Below are positions 24,362 through 32,610 of a DNA stretch of 64,000 bases, in pieces (within the stretch, counting starts at the first letter, position 1; the number at the start of each line of letters is the position of its first letter). The DNA lies in assembly GCF_000308835.1 (NCBI RefSeq), contig NZ_BAGN01000220.1, positions 1 to 64,000 of the forward strand. Reading direction: 5' to 3'. Position numbers and translations under genes: made by a program. This DNA is from Nocardia vinacea NBRC 16497 (GTDB taxonomy: Bacteria; Actinomycetota; Actinomycetes; Mycobacteriales; Mycobacteriaceae). The notes under the pieces are model-generated. The model was not told where the DNA came from, searched no databases, and worked only from the letters and a program-made list of their open reading frames with translations.

Positions 24362-25036
24362 GTGAGTGAAAGTCCCGGCTGGAACGCTATCGACGCCGCG
24401 TTGGAGCAGCTGTACCACGACACCGCACCCAGCCATTGGGGGACGGGGGTCCCCTGGTCGCTCGGCGGGCCCGATCCGCTGGACGGCATCAGTGCCTATC
24501 CACGCACCGAACCGGTCCCACACTGGCACTACATCAGCTACGGCATGACCGAGCTGTACGAGAAGGAATGGGATAACCCAGACGAATCGGGCTGGGGATT
24601 CGAATTCACCTTCCGCCTGCTGCGCACACCGGCCTACGAGAAGCCGCCGGTCTGGCCCGCGAACTTCCTGCAGAATCTGGCCCGCTATGTGTTCCAATCC
24701 GGGAATTGGTTCGCACCGGGCCACACCATCAAGTCGAACGGCCCGATCGCCGCGGATCATCCGGATTCGGAGATCCACGCCGTCGCCTTCACCGTCGACC
24801 CGGAGCTCGGCGCCATCGACACACCGCACGGGCGGATGCAGTTCCTGCAGATCGTCGGGCTGACCATGCCGGAGTACCGGGCCGCGCAGGGCGGGCGCAC
24901 ACTGGCGATGCTCGACGAACTCGAGCCGCGGCTGCCGCTGTTGGTCACCGATATCGAGCGCGGACCGCTCATGGAGGAACCGAAGACCAAGGCGAAATGG
25001 CCGCGCTGGGGCGGGGGGCTGCGCGGGCGAGCGTAG
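24362..25036 (+). CDS. suppressor-of-fused (SUFU) domain protein
   Basis: A 224-residue cytoplasmic protein filled by one SUFU-like domain. Recognisable parts are GWNAIDAALEQLYHDTAPSH, the conserved PVPHWHYISYGMTELYEKE, the WGFEFTFRL strand and FLQIVGLTMPEYRAAQ. Bacterial SUFU-like proteins are often linked to toxin immunity or to unknown housekeeping roles; no toxin gene is seen here. GTG at 24362 puts the domain near the N-terminus. It ends 44 bases before nadE and may be co-transcribed with it. Confidence 0.85.
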   Translation: MSESPGWNAIDAALEQLYHDTAPSHWGTGVPWSLGGPDPLDGISAYPRTEPVPHWHYISYGMTELYEKEWDNPDESGWGFEFTFRLLRTPAYEKPPVWPANFLQNLARYVFQSGNWFAPGHTIKSNGPIAADHPDSEIHAVAFTVDPELGAIDTPHGRMQFLQIVGLTMPEYRAAQGGRTLAMLDELEPRLPLLVTDIERGPLMEEPKTKAKWPRWGGGLRGRA

Positions 25037-25080
25037 ATTTCGCCATGGAGGAAGATCAACGATCCCGAAGGGGGACGCCC

Positions 25081-27138
25081 GTGCCCGCATTGCCGTTCGA
25101 CTCGCTCTATCGGCACGGGTTCGCGCGGGTGGCGGTCGCGGTGCCGCGGATCCGGGTCGCCGATCCCGCGTTCAATGTCGAGCAGACCCTCGAGCTCGCT
25201 CGGCAAGCGGCCGCCGACGGCGTGATGCTGACGGTCTTTCCCGAACTCGGACTCTCCAGCTACACCGCCGACGATCTTTTCCACCAGGATGCGCTCGACG
25301 ATGCGGTGGGCGCGGCAATCGAGCAGGTAGTCGCGGCGAGCGCGGAGATCGATACGGTGCTGGTGATCGGTGCGCCGGTGCGGACGCAGGGTCGGCTGTT
25401 CAATTGCGGCATCGCGGTATGCCGCGGCACGGTGCTCGGCGCCGCGCCGAAGAGCTACCTGCCCAACTATCGCGAGTTCTATGAGAAGCGCCAGTTCGCG
25501 GCGGCACGCGAAACGCTGGACGACCACATCACGATCGCGGGTCAGCGGGTGCCGTTCGGATCCGATCTGTTGTTCACCGCGACCAATCTCGACAACTTCG
25601 TATTCCACCTGGAGATCTGCGAAGACGGCTGGGTTCCGTTGCCGCCCAGTGGATATGCCGCGCTTGCCGGTGCGACCGTGCTGGTCAATCTGTCGGCGAG
25701 CAATATCGTCATCGGTAAGGCCGACTACCGCCGCGCGCTGTGCACCTCGCATTCCGCGCGCTATCTGGCCGCCTATCTGTATTCGGCTGCGGGACACGGT
25801 GAATCGACCACCGATCTGGCCTGGGACGGACAGGCACTGGTATGTGAGAACGGCGACCTGCTCGCCGAGGGTGAGCGGTTCTCCGACCATCCCCAGTTGG
25901 TCACCGCAGATCTCGATCTGCAGCGGCTGGCCGCGGATCGCATCCGCACCACCAGTTTCGCCGACAATGTGCACGATCACCGTGACCGCCTGGCGCGGCT
26001 GCGGCGCATCGAGGTCGAGTTGCCGGTTCCGACGAGTGCCATCACCTTGGGGCGCGAAATCCAGCGCTTCCCTTATGTTCCCAGCGATCCGGCCGCGCGC
26101 AACGAACGGTGTGCGGAGGTGCATCACATCCAGGTCGAGGGCCTGAGCACCCGGTTGCGTGCGACCGGCAGTCAGCGCGTGGTCATCGGCGTATCCGGTG
26201 GATTGGACTCCACCCAGGCGCTGATCGTCGCGGCCAAAACCATGGACCGGCTCGGACTGCCGCGCGCGAATGTGCTGGCCTACACCATGCCCGGCTTCGC
26301 GACCAGCACCCGAACGCGCACCGACGCGCACGCGCTGATGGACGCGCTCGGCGTGACCGCGCAGGAGATCGATATCCGCCCATCCGCCACCCAGATGCTG
26401 CGCGACCTGAATCACCCTGCCGCCGACAGTGTTCCGCAGTACGACGTCACCTACGAGAATGTGCAGGCGGGCGAGCGCACCTCGCATCTGTTCCGACTTG
26501 CCAACCAGCACGGCGCACTCGTGGTCGGCACCGGCGATCTCAGCGAACTCGCCTTGGGCTGGTGCACTTTCGGCGTCGGCGACCATATGGCGCACTACAG
26601 CGTGAACGCCTCGGTTCCCAAAACACTGATCAAATATCTGATCGCCTGGGCGGTCGACACCGATCAGTTCGGCCCCGAGGCGGGCCGGGTGCTGTCATCT
26701 ATCCTGCAGACCGAGATCTCGCCGGAGTTGGTGCCCAGCCACGATTCCACCGCACCGAGCCAGAGCTCCGAGGCCACCGTCGGCCCCTATGAACTGCAGG
26801 ACTTCCACCTCTACTACATGCTGCGCTTCGGTTATCGCCCGAGCCGGGTCGCCTACCTTGCCCGGCACGCCTGGTCCGAGCTCGACCGCGGCAGCTGGCC
26901 GGACCTCATTCCGGCCGACCAGCGCAACACCTACGACCTGCCGACCATCAAACACTGGCTCGCCGAATTCCTGCGCCGCTTCATTCAGACCAGCCAGTTC
27001 AAACGCTCCACCCTGCCCAATGCCCCGAAAGTCGGTTCGGGCGGCTCACTTTCACCACGCGGCGACTGGCGTGCGCCGAGCGACGCCTCCGCCGCCGCCT
27101 GGTTGGACGAACTCGCCCGCAACGTGCCCGAGGACTGA
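25081..27138 (+). CDS. nadE: glutamine-dependent NAD(+) synthetase
   Basis: A 685-residue two-domain enzyme for the last step of NAD synthesis: deamido-NAD+ plus ATP and glutamine give NAD+. The N-terminal nitrilase-type glutaminase has the triad Glu55 (FPELGLSSY), Lys124 (PKSYLP) and Cys180 (EICEDGW). The C-terminal synthetase has the P-loop SGGLDST at 372 and GTGDLSELALGW. It follows M. tuberculosis NadE along its whole length. GTG at 25081 is chosen because AAGGGGG lies 6-12 bases upstream. Confidence 0.97.
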   Translation: MPALPFDSLYRHGFARVAVAVPRIRVADPAFNVEQTLELARQAAADGVMLTVFPELGLSSYTADDLFHQDALDDAVGAAIEQVVAASAEIDTVLVIGAPVRTQGRLFNCGIAVCRGTVLGAAPKSYLPNYREFYEKRQFAAARETLDDHITIAGQRVPFGSDLLFTATNLDNFVFHLEICEDGWVPLPPSGYAALAGATVLVNLSASNIVIGKADYRRALCTSHSARYLAAYLYSAAGHGESTTDLAWDGQALVCENGDLLAEGERFSDHPQLVTADLDLQRLAADRIRTTSFADNVHDHRDRLARLRRIEVELPVPTSAITLGREIQRFPYVPSDPAARNERCAEVHHIQVEGLSTRLRATGSQRVVIGVSGGLDSTQALIVAAKTMDRLGLPRANVLAYTMPGFATSTRTRTDAHALMDALGVTAQEIDIRPSATQMLRDLNHPAADSVPQYDVTYENVQAGERTSHLFRLANQHGALVVGTGDLSELALGWCTFGVGDHMAHYSVNASVPKTLIKYLIAWAVDTDQFGPEAGRVLSSILQTEISPELVPSHDSTAPSQSSEATVGPYELQDFHLYYMLRFGYRPSRVAYLARHAWSELDRGSWPDLIPADQRNTYDLPTIKHWLAEFLRRFIQTSQFKRSTLPNAPKVGSGGSLSPRGDWRAPSDASAAAWLDELARNVPED

Positions 27139-27318
27139 GCCGCCGTCACGCCGCAAGGGGCTCACGGTATTCGAGCGAAGCCGTGGGCTTGTGCCGCACC
27201 GACATCCCACGGGACCGGATGGCCCGCCGCTGCCTTGCCCTGACCGCGTGCACGGATCGAATGCCGATGACCAGCCAGGCAATTCGACGTCGTCCGGCGC
27301 CGAACGCGGCCCTGGCGT

Positions 27319-28056
27319 TCATGACTTCTCGGCGGCGATCACCGACAGCAGTTCGGTCAGATCGGCTTCGGCCTTCGCCTTGTCGACGCCGAGATCGGAC
27401 AGGATTCCGGAACCGTTCTCCTGTTCGAGCAGGGCGAGCAGGACATGTTCGGTGCCGATGTAGTTGTGTCCCCAGCGAAGTGCCTCACGGAAGGTCAGCT
27501 CGAGCACCTTCTTGGCCTCGGGTCCGAATGGAATGAGCGCGCCCATATTCTCCGGATCGGCGGGCCGTTCGGCGATGGCCGCGGTCGCAGCATCCCGGAC
27601 CGTGTCCAATTGCACCCCCTGGGCGGTAATCGCCCGCGCGCCGAGGCTTTCCGGTTGGGACAGCAGCGCCAGCACCAGATGCCCGATCGCGATCTCCGTA
27701 TGACCGGAGGTGCGAGTTGCCTCCTGGGAGGCCACCACCATCTTTCGCGCGCGCGGGGTGAACTTCGCGAAGCCCGCATTGGGATCCATGGCCGTGGCTT
27801 CCGCCGGATCACCCGGCCCCTTGGGCACAAACCGCTTCTGCGCGGCCTGTTTGGTGACGCCCATGCTGGCGCCGATTTCGGTCCACGATGCGCCGGAGCG
27901 GCGGGCCTGATCCACGAAGTGGCCGATCAGATGGTCGGCCACTTCGCCGAAGTGCCCGGCCGTGACCACCGCATCGGAGAGTTGGTCGAGCACATTGTCC
28001 GGACGTGCTTTTTTGATGCCATCGATCAGATCGTCGAGGCGTACGTTGATTGCCAT
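27319..28056 (-). CDS. Clp N-terminal repeat protein with internal HTH, probable autoregulator
   Basis: A 245-residue protein. The N-terminal third has a helix-turn-helix (SWTEIGASMGVTKQAAQKRF, about residues 56-75). The rest is a double Clp_N repeat (FTPRARKMVVASQEATRTSG, and later FGPEAKKVLELTFREALRWG with IGTEHVLLALL), the fold that ClpA/ClpC use to bind substrates and adaptors. There is no ATPase domain. It may link proteolysis signals to transcription, an inference. Two identical-half operators overlap its promoter, and the message seems leaderless. Confidence 0.85.
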   Translation of the reverse strand: MAINVRLDDLIDGIKKARPDNVLDQLSDAVVTAGHFGEVADHLIGHFVDQARRSGASWTEIGASMGVTKQAAQKRFVPKGPGDPAEATAMDPNAGFAKFTPRARKMVVASQEATRTSGHTEIAIGHLVLALLSQPESLGARAITAQGVQLDTVRDAATAAIAERPADPENMGALIPFGPEAKKVLELTFREALRWGHNYIGTEHVLLALLEQENGSGILSDLGVDKAKAEADLTELLSVIAAEKS

Positions 28057-28057
28057 G

Positions 28058-28104
28058 CGTCAACCATAAGTTGACGATTCCGCTTCGTCAACCACTAGTT
28101 GACG
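28058..28104 (-). promoter_or_regulatory. leaderless promoter with two palindromic operators
   Basis: Two perfect 19-bp sites, CGTCAAC-N5-GTTGACG, at 28058-28076 and 28086-28104, centres 28 bp apart. On the minus strand TTGACG (28091-28086) and TATGGT (28068-28063) are spaced by 17 bases, so transcription should begin at the A of the ATG (28056). Each promoter box lies within one operator. The HTH of the encoded protein is the likely binder. Confidence 0.75.
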
Positions 28105-28109
28105 ATTTT

Positions 28110-29204
28110 TCAGGGACGTGCCGCCCCGGCCGCACCACGCACGATCTGCTCCTTGAACCAGGCAGCTGTCCGCCCGGTGAGCACGGTCCGTCCCGGCGAG
28201 TCGTCCGCGTGCAGAAACTGGATGACGCCATCGCGCCGACCGAGGCTGATGCACTGGAAGAAGTACCGGAACCGCAGCTCACGGGGTGCACGACCGGCCA
28301 GCCGTGCGACAACGGCATCGGCCGCGTACTTGCCGGTGGGCAATGCCGTCGCACATGCCATCCGCAGCTCCCGACCACCCGGACCCGCGATTACGGCAGC
28401 GTCACCCGCCGCGTAGACATCCGGATGCGATAGCGACCGCAATGTCTCGTCGGTCAGCACCCGACCATGCCCGTCCACCGCGAACCCGGCCCGCTGCGCC
28501 AGCTCCGGCACGCCGAAACCGGCGGTCCACACCGTCGCGACGGCCTCGACCACGGACCCGTCGGCCAACCGAACGCCTTCCGGAGTCACCTCGATAACTT
28601 TTGCGTCCGAACGGATCTCGACCCCGAGCCGCTCCAGCACCCGTCGCACATGATCACGCGCCCGCGGCGACAGCCAGGAGGCGGGCTCATCCGAGCCGAG
28701 CAGCACCACCCGCGAATCCGGTCGGGACTCGGCCAGTTCCGCGGCCAGCTCGATGCCGGTGGCGCCGCCACCGACCACCACGATCCGCCCGGTCGGGACG
28801 CCGTTCCGCAACCATTCCGAATCATCCGGTGTGGCAACCGAATACGCGTACTCCGCCACCCCTTGCACGTCCGCAGGATCGTTCGTGCTGCCCAGCGCAT
28901 AGATGAGTGCGTCGTATTCGAGGTCCGGCGCGCCGTCGAGGATCACCTGCTTGTGCTCGGTATCGATTTCCCGCGCCCAAGCACGCACGAAGTGAATTCG
29001 CTTGGGTTCGAGCAACTCTCGCAGATCCCATTCCGGAATCGACTGCCCCGCACCGTATTGGTGCAGCCGCACCCGTTCGACGAAGGTCGCGCGGACGTCG
29101 ACAACGGTGATGTGCGCGTCGCGGGCGGTGCGCGCCAACCTGCGGGCCGCCGCCAGCCCCGCGTATCCGGCGCCGAGGACGACGATTCGATGCTGTCCGG
29201 TCAT
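28110..29204 (-). CDS. FAD-dependent oxidoreductase, NDH-2-like
   Basis: A 364-residue two-Rossmann flavoprotein. It has FAD-binding VVLGAGYAGLAAARRLAR, the second dinucleotide motif VVVGGGATGIELAAELAE, ATG-like turn ALGSTND, and VYAAGDAAV near the C-terminus, as in type II NADH dehydrogenases and related quinone or ferredoxin reductases. GGGAG precedes the ATG by 7 bases. Upstream lies a TGTCAGG-N16-CGTC promoter of ECF41 type, and the ECF41 sigma gene is the next gene upstream, so it is the probable target of that sigma factor. Confidence 0.87.
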   Translation of the reverse strand: MTGQHRIVVLGAGYAGLAAARRLARTARDAHITVVDVRATFVERVRLHQYGAGQSIPEWDLRELLEPKRIHFVRAWAREIDTEHKQVILDGAPDLEYDALIYALGSTNDPADVQGVAEYAYSVATPDDSEWLRNGVPTGRIVVVGGGATGIELAAELAESRPDSRVVLLGSDEPASWLSPRARDHVRRVLERLGVEIRSDAKVIEVTPEGVRLADGSVVEAVATVWTAGFGVPELAQRAGFAVDGHGRVLTDETLRSLSHPDVYAAGDAAVIAGPGGRELRMACATALPTGKYAADAVVARLAGRAPRELRFRYFFQCISLGRRDGVIQFLHADDSPGRTVLTGRTAAWFKEQIVRGAAGAARP

Positions 29205-29239
29205 GATGTGGCTCCCTTTCGATCGGCCGACACCCCTTA

Positions 29240-29266
29240 GACGGGACAGCCCTCCGATCCCTGACA
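29240..29266 (-). promoter_or_regulatory. ECF41-type promoter of the oxidoreductase gene
   Basis: On the minus strand TGTCAGG (29266-29260), 16 bases, then CGTC (29243-29240). This agrees with the published ECF41 target form (TGTCACA-like -35, CGTC -10), apart from two bases in the -35. A start near 29233 gives a short leader with a good ribosome binding site. Confidence 0.65.
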
Positions 29267-29286
29267 GCCTCGGGAAATGACCCGCG

Positions 29287-30162
29287 TCACGCCCGCCCGA
29301 TATAGGTCAGCTTCTCCGGATTGACGATCAAGCGCAGCGCGGTCACCGCATCGTCGAGGGTGTCCACGCCGACGACCAGTGCGGGCTCCCCCGCCAACCG
29401 CACGACGACCGCGAGCGCGCCGTTGATCTCCTCGAGCGCCATCACCATCCCCGGCACCTCCCACCGGAACAGCCCGGCCACATACCGCGCGACCGCGGGA
29501 GCCCCGACGATCGGGCGCCGAGCCGCGGTGACCTGACCGCCGCCGTCCGCGGTCGAGACGACATCGGCCGTGAGCATCCGCTCCAATGCCTCGATATCCC
29601 CGATGCGTGCCGCCTTCAGGAAGCGCTCGATCAGCTCACGGGCCTGATCGGCCGGAACATCGAAGCGCGCCCGCCCCTCGCGCACCCGGATACCGGCCCG
29701 GCGGAAGATCTGCTGCGAATTGGCCTCGGATACCGCGAGCATGTCCGCGATCTCCCGGTGTGCGTATCCGAATGCCTCGCGCAGCACGAAAACCGCACGC
29801 TCGATCGGGCTCAACCGTTCCAATGCCGTCAGCAGCGCCAGCGATACCAACTCGCGCTCCTCCACCGTCTCCAACGGCCCGAGCTCACCACGCGCGGTCG
29901 GTACCGGCTCGGGCAGCCACGGCCCGACGTAGGTCTCCCGGCGGGCCCGCGCCGAAACCAGCCAGGTGCGGCAGAGATTCACGACCGCGGTGGTCAGCCA
30001 GGCCTCGGCCGAGCGAATCGTGGTGCGGTCGGTGCCATCCCAGCGCAGGTAGGTCTCCTGTACCGCATCCTCGGCCTCGGTCGCGGAGCCGAGCATCCGA
30101 TAGGCGAGCGCGAACAGGCGCGGGCGATGCGCCTGGAATTCGCGCAATCCATCCGGTTCCAC
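29287..30162 (-). CDS. ECF41-family RNA polymerase sigma factor (SigJ-like)
   Basis: A 291-residue extracytoplasmic-function sigma factor. Region 2 is RPRLFALAYRMLGSATEAED with AEDAVQETYLRW, region 4 includes IERAVFVLREAFGYAHREIA. A C-terminal SnoaL-like extension (about residues 170-291, RELIERFLKAARIGDIEALE) replaces an anti-sigma factor and controls activity in this family. GTG at 30162 has AAGAAG at 6 bases; the frame stays open to an ATG at 30327, so a longer product is possible. ECF41 genes usually sit next to an oxidoreductase, as here. Confidence 0.9.
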   Translation of the reverse strand: MEPDGLREFQAHRPRLFALAYRMLGSATEAEDAVQETYLRWDGTDRTTIRSAEAWLTTAVVNLCRTWLVSARARRETYVGPWLPEPVPTARGELGPLETVEERELVSLALLTALERLSPIERAVFVLREAFGYAHREIADMLAVSEANSQQIFRRAGIRVREGRARFDVPADQARELIERFLKAARIGDIEALERMLTADVVSTADGGGQVTAARRPIVGAPAVARYVAGLFRWEVPGMVMALEEINGALAVVVRLAGEPALVVGVDTLDDAVTALRLIVNPEKLTYIGRA

Positions 30163-30356
30163 CGCCACCTTCTTCCGTGCTCGGCCGCCGAAGATGACGG
30201 TACCGGTCGGGATCCACCCGGCCTTCGACAGTTCGGAGGCCGACCCGATGGTCCGGCCACCACCGAAAACCCGACCCGGATCGAATCCCCAGAACCCCAA
30301 ACCACCAAGTGCCGCAACGCCGCTCATAGGCGCAGCATTCCCGCGCGACCTAGACG

Positions 30357-30370
30357 ATTCCTTAAGGAAT
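30357..30370. promoter_or_regulatory. 14-bp palindrome upstream of the sigma gene
   Basis: ATTCCTTAAGGAAT, a perfect palindrome in the 63-base gap between pssA and the longest ECF41 frame. It may be an operator for the sigma gene or a chance AT-rich repeat. No partner copy was seen elsewhere in the window by eye. Confidence 0.35.
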
Positions 30371-30390
30371 ACCAGGCAAGCCCCAACAGC

Positions 30391-31293
30391 TCAGTGGTGC
30401 AGATCGTCCGCCCGACGCTCTTTACCCGGACTGCGCAGCCGCAGGCGGCTCGCCCCGCGGATCGCCGGACGCCGCAGTGCTGGCCGTCGCCGCTGCGCCC
30501 GCCGCTGGGCCCGGCGTTCGGATGGCTTGTGCTGCCAGGTTTCCGGACGCGCGGCCACCCAGCGCTGCGAATGCCAGGCGAACGGGATATGCCCGAGGTA
30601 CAGCGCGACCAGCACCAGCAGCAGCACGATCGGATAGGTGACCAGCAGCGCCGCCGCGAGCGCAGTCAGCACCAGCAGCCCGGCAGCCGCCTGCGGCGCC
30701 ACCGATACCGACTTCATGGCCAGCGTCGGAATCGTGCTGACCGCCAGCGCCGCCGCGAACAAGGTCCAGGCCGCGACCTCGTAGTAGCCGACCCACCAGC
30801 CGTCACCGAACTGCACGTACAGCCCGATCGGCACCAGCGCGATCAGCGCCGCCGCCGGTGCGGGGACGCCGACGAAATACTCGCGCGCCCACTGCGGTCG
30901 AGTGTCGTCGTCGAGCAGGGTGTTGAACCTGGCCAGGCGCAGCACAAGGCTCACCGCGAAAACCAGCGCGATGATCCAGCCCGCGCTGTTGCTGTCCAGC
31001 AGCGCGATGTAGATCACCAGACCGGGCGCGACACCGAAGGAGATGGCGTCGGAGAGCGAATCGAGTTCGGCGCCGATCTTGGTGGTGGCGTCGAGCATCC
31101 GGGCCAGCCGACCGTCGAGGGTGTCCAGTACGGCCGCCGCGCCGACCATCGCCAAGGAGATGTCGAGCCTGTCGTCCAAGGCGAACTTCACCGCGGACAA
31201 TCCGGCGCACAGCGCCATGATTGTCACGATGCTCGGCAACAGCCGGATGCTGCGGCGCCTTCGCTGCGGTGTGGGCAGGGCCTGCTCCATCAT
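30391..31293 (-). CDS. pssA: CDP-diacylglycerol-serine O-phosphatidyltransferase
   Basis: A 300-residue multi-helix membrane enzyme that makes phosphatidylserine from CDP-diacylglycerol and serine. The CDP-alcohol phosphotransferase motif is complete: DGRLARMLDATTKIGAELDS, followed by LSD, giving the D-G-x2-A-R-x8-G-x3-D-x3-D pattern. A basic C-terminal tail extends into the cytoplasm. It overlaps psd by four bases, and psd uses its product. Same order as Rv0437c-Rv0436c. Confidence 0.93.
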   Translation of the reverse strand: MMEQALPTPQRRRRSIRLLPSIVTIMALCAGLSAVKFALDDRLDISLAMVGAAAVLDTLDGRLARMLDATTKIGAELDSLSDAISFGVAPGLVIYIALLDSNSAGWIIALVFAVSLVLRLARFNTLLDDDTRPQWAREYFVGVPAPAAALIALVPIGLYVQFGDGWWVGYYEVAAWTLFAAALAVSTIPTLAMKSVSVAPQAAAGLLVLTALAAALLVTYPIVLLLVLVALYLGHIPFAWHSQRWVAARPETWQHKPSERRAQRRAQRRRPALRRPAIRGASRLRLRSPGKERRADDLHH

Positions 31294-32012
31294 GAGTCGG
31301 TGGCAAGTACGGCCAGCACGGTCTCGCCCCCGATCGTGCGCTGCCCGGGTTCGACGAGTAGTTCGGTACCCGCCGGGAAGTACGTGTCGACCCGGGACCC
31401 GAAACGGATCAGGCCGTAGGTATCACCGATGGTCAGTTTGTCACCGACCTGCGCGTCGCAGACGATGCGCCGCGCCAGCAGACCCGCGATCTGCACGACC
31501 ACGACCTGCGCGCCACCGGCGGTATCGATGACCATGCTGTTGCGCTCGTTCACCGCACTGGCCTCGGGCAGATCCGCCGAACGGAACTGACCGGACTGGT
31601 GCAGTACGGTGCGGACGGTGCCGGAGATGGGGGTGCGCTGCACATGGACGTCGAGTACCGAAAGGAAGATGCTCACGCGCGGCAACGGCGCATCGCCGAG
31701 GCCCAGTTCGGCGGGCGGCGTCGCGGTATCGACCAGGGCGATCTCACCGTCGGCCGGGGCGACGACCACACCCGCCCGGTTCGGCGGGACCCGGTTCGGA
31801 TGCCGGAAGAAGGTCGCGCAGGCCGCGGCGGCGAGCAGACCCGTGCGGCGCACCCACTTGCGCTTACCCCCGATGACCGCCACCGCGAGCGGCGCCGCGA
31901 CGAAGGGCAGCCCCGCGGGATGCAGCGGGGGAATCGCGGCCCGGACCAGATCGACGACATGGCCGACTCCGGTCGTTTCGGGCGTGCCGGGCGGGGTGGG
32001 ACGGCGTGCCAC
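31290..32012 (-). CDS. psd: phosphatidylserine decarboxylase proenzyme
   Basis: A 240-residue pyruvoyl enzyme that converts phosphatidylserine to phosphatidylethanolamine. It is of the short type: the self-cleavage site is Gly-Ser in IRFGSRVDTYFP, near the C-terminus, which yields the pyruvoyl alpha chain. Other conserved parts are APADGEIALVD and FLSVLDVHVQRTP. GTG at 32012 follows AGAGGAG at good spacing. The stop overlaps the start of pssA (ATGA), so the two form an operon for phospholipid head-group synthesis. Confidence 0.93.
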   Translation of the reverse strand: MARRPTPPGTPETTGVGHVVDLVRAAIPPLHPAGLPFVAAPLAVAVIGGKRKWVRRTGLLAAAACATFFRHPNRVPPNRAGVVVAPADGEIALVDTATPPAELGLGDAPLPRVSIFLSVLDVHVQRTPISGTVRTVLHQSGQFRSADLPEASAVNERNSMVIDTAGGAQVVVVQIAGLLARRIVCDAQVGDKLTIGDTYGLIRFGSRVDTYFPAGTELLVEPGQRTIGGETVLAVLATDS

Positions 32013-32114
32013 AGGCTCCTCTTTCGTGCTCGATGCATACGGTTTGCGCCCCTCAACGATAGGTCCGGCGCAAGCGTTCACACCTTACGGGAACCGAGCC
32101 TGTGGCACCCGCTC

Positions 32115-32387
32115 TCAGTGCACGGCTTTACGGCCGGTGAACAGCCGCACCAGGAACAGCAAGATCACCGCGCCACCGAGGCAGGTGAAGAAGCTGAACC
32201 AGAGTCCGCCGCCCTCGACGTCGACGCCGAGCAATTTGAGTAGGAATCCGCCTAGTAGACCGCCGACCACGCCGACCACGATGTTGAGGAGGATGCCCTG
32301 TTGCGCGTCCGTCTTCATGAACTTGCTGGCGATCCAGCCGGCGAGTCCGCCGATGATGATCCACCCGATAATTCCGAGTCCGAGCAT
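32115..32387 (-). CDS. GlsB/YeaQ/YmgE family small membrane protein
   Basis: A 90-residue protein with three membrane helices. The Gly-rich pattern IGWIIIGGLAGWIASKFM and GVVGGLLGGFLL is the signature of the transglycosylase-associated/GlsB family. Members are induced by stress and are thought to tune membrane or envelope properties; no enzyme activity is established. It lies 102 bases upstream of psd on the same strand. Confidence 0.9.
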   Translation of the reverse strand: MLGLGIIGWIIIGGLAGWIASKFMKTDAQQGILLNIVVGVVGGLLGGFLLKLLGVDVEGGGLWFSFFTCLGGAVILLFLVRLFTGRKAVH

Positions 32388-32610
32388 GGTGTCCTCGAAT
32401 CACTAGTTGGGGCGACGCCGCACCATAGGGCGTGCTTCGAGGGTATACCCGCCAAATGTGAGAATACGCACTCCCAACACGCGCGACACGGGCTAATATG
32501 AGGGGGCCTCATGTCTACGGTGACGTAGGCGGCCGGCCGATGAGGGACTCATTTCGATGCTTTCGGGGTACAACCCGGCGGCGCCGCCGCAGGTACATAG
32601 GAGACGCATT

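Noticed and set aside
27160..27188. hairpin GCTCACGG/CCGTGGGC after nadE as terminator
   Set aside because: Only about eight pairs with one G-U and a 13-base loop, no T-run; too weak beside the other stems in this window.
32494..32499. TAATAT as a -10 box for fabH
   Set aside because: No acceptable -35 at 16-18 bases, and more than 100 bases of leader would follow; not strong enough to list.
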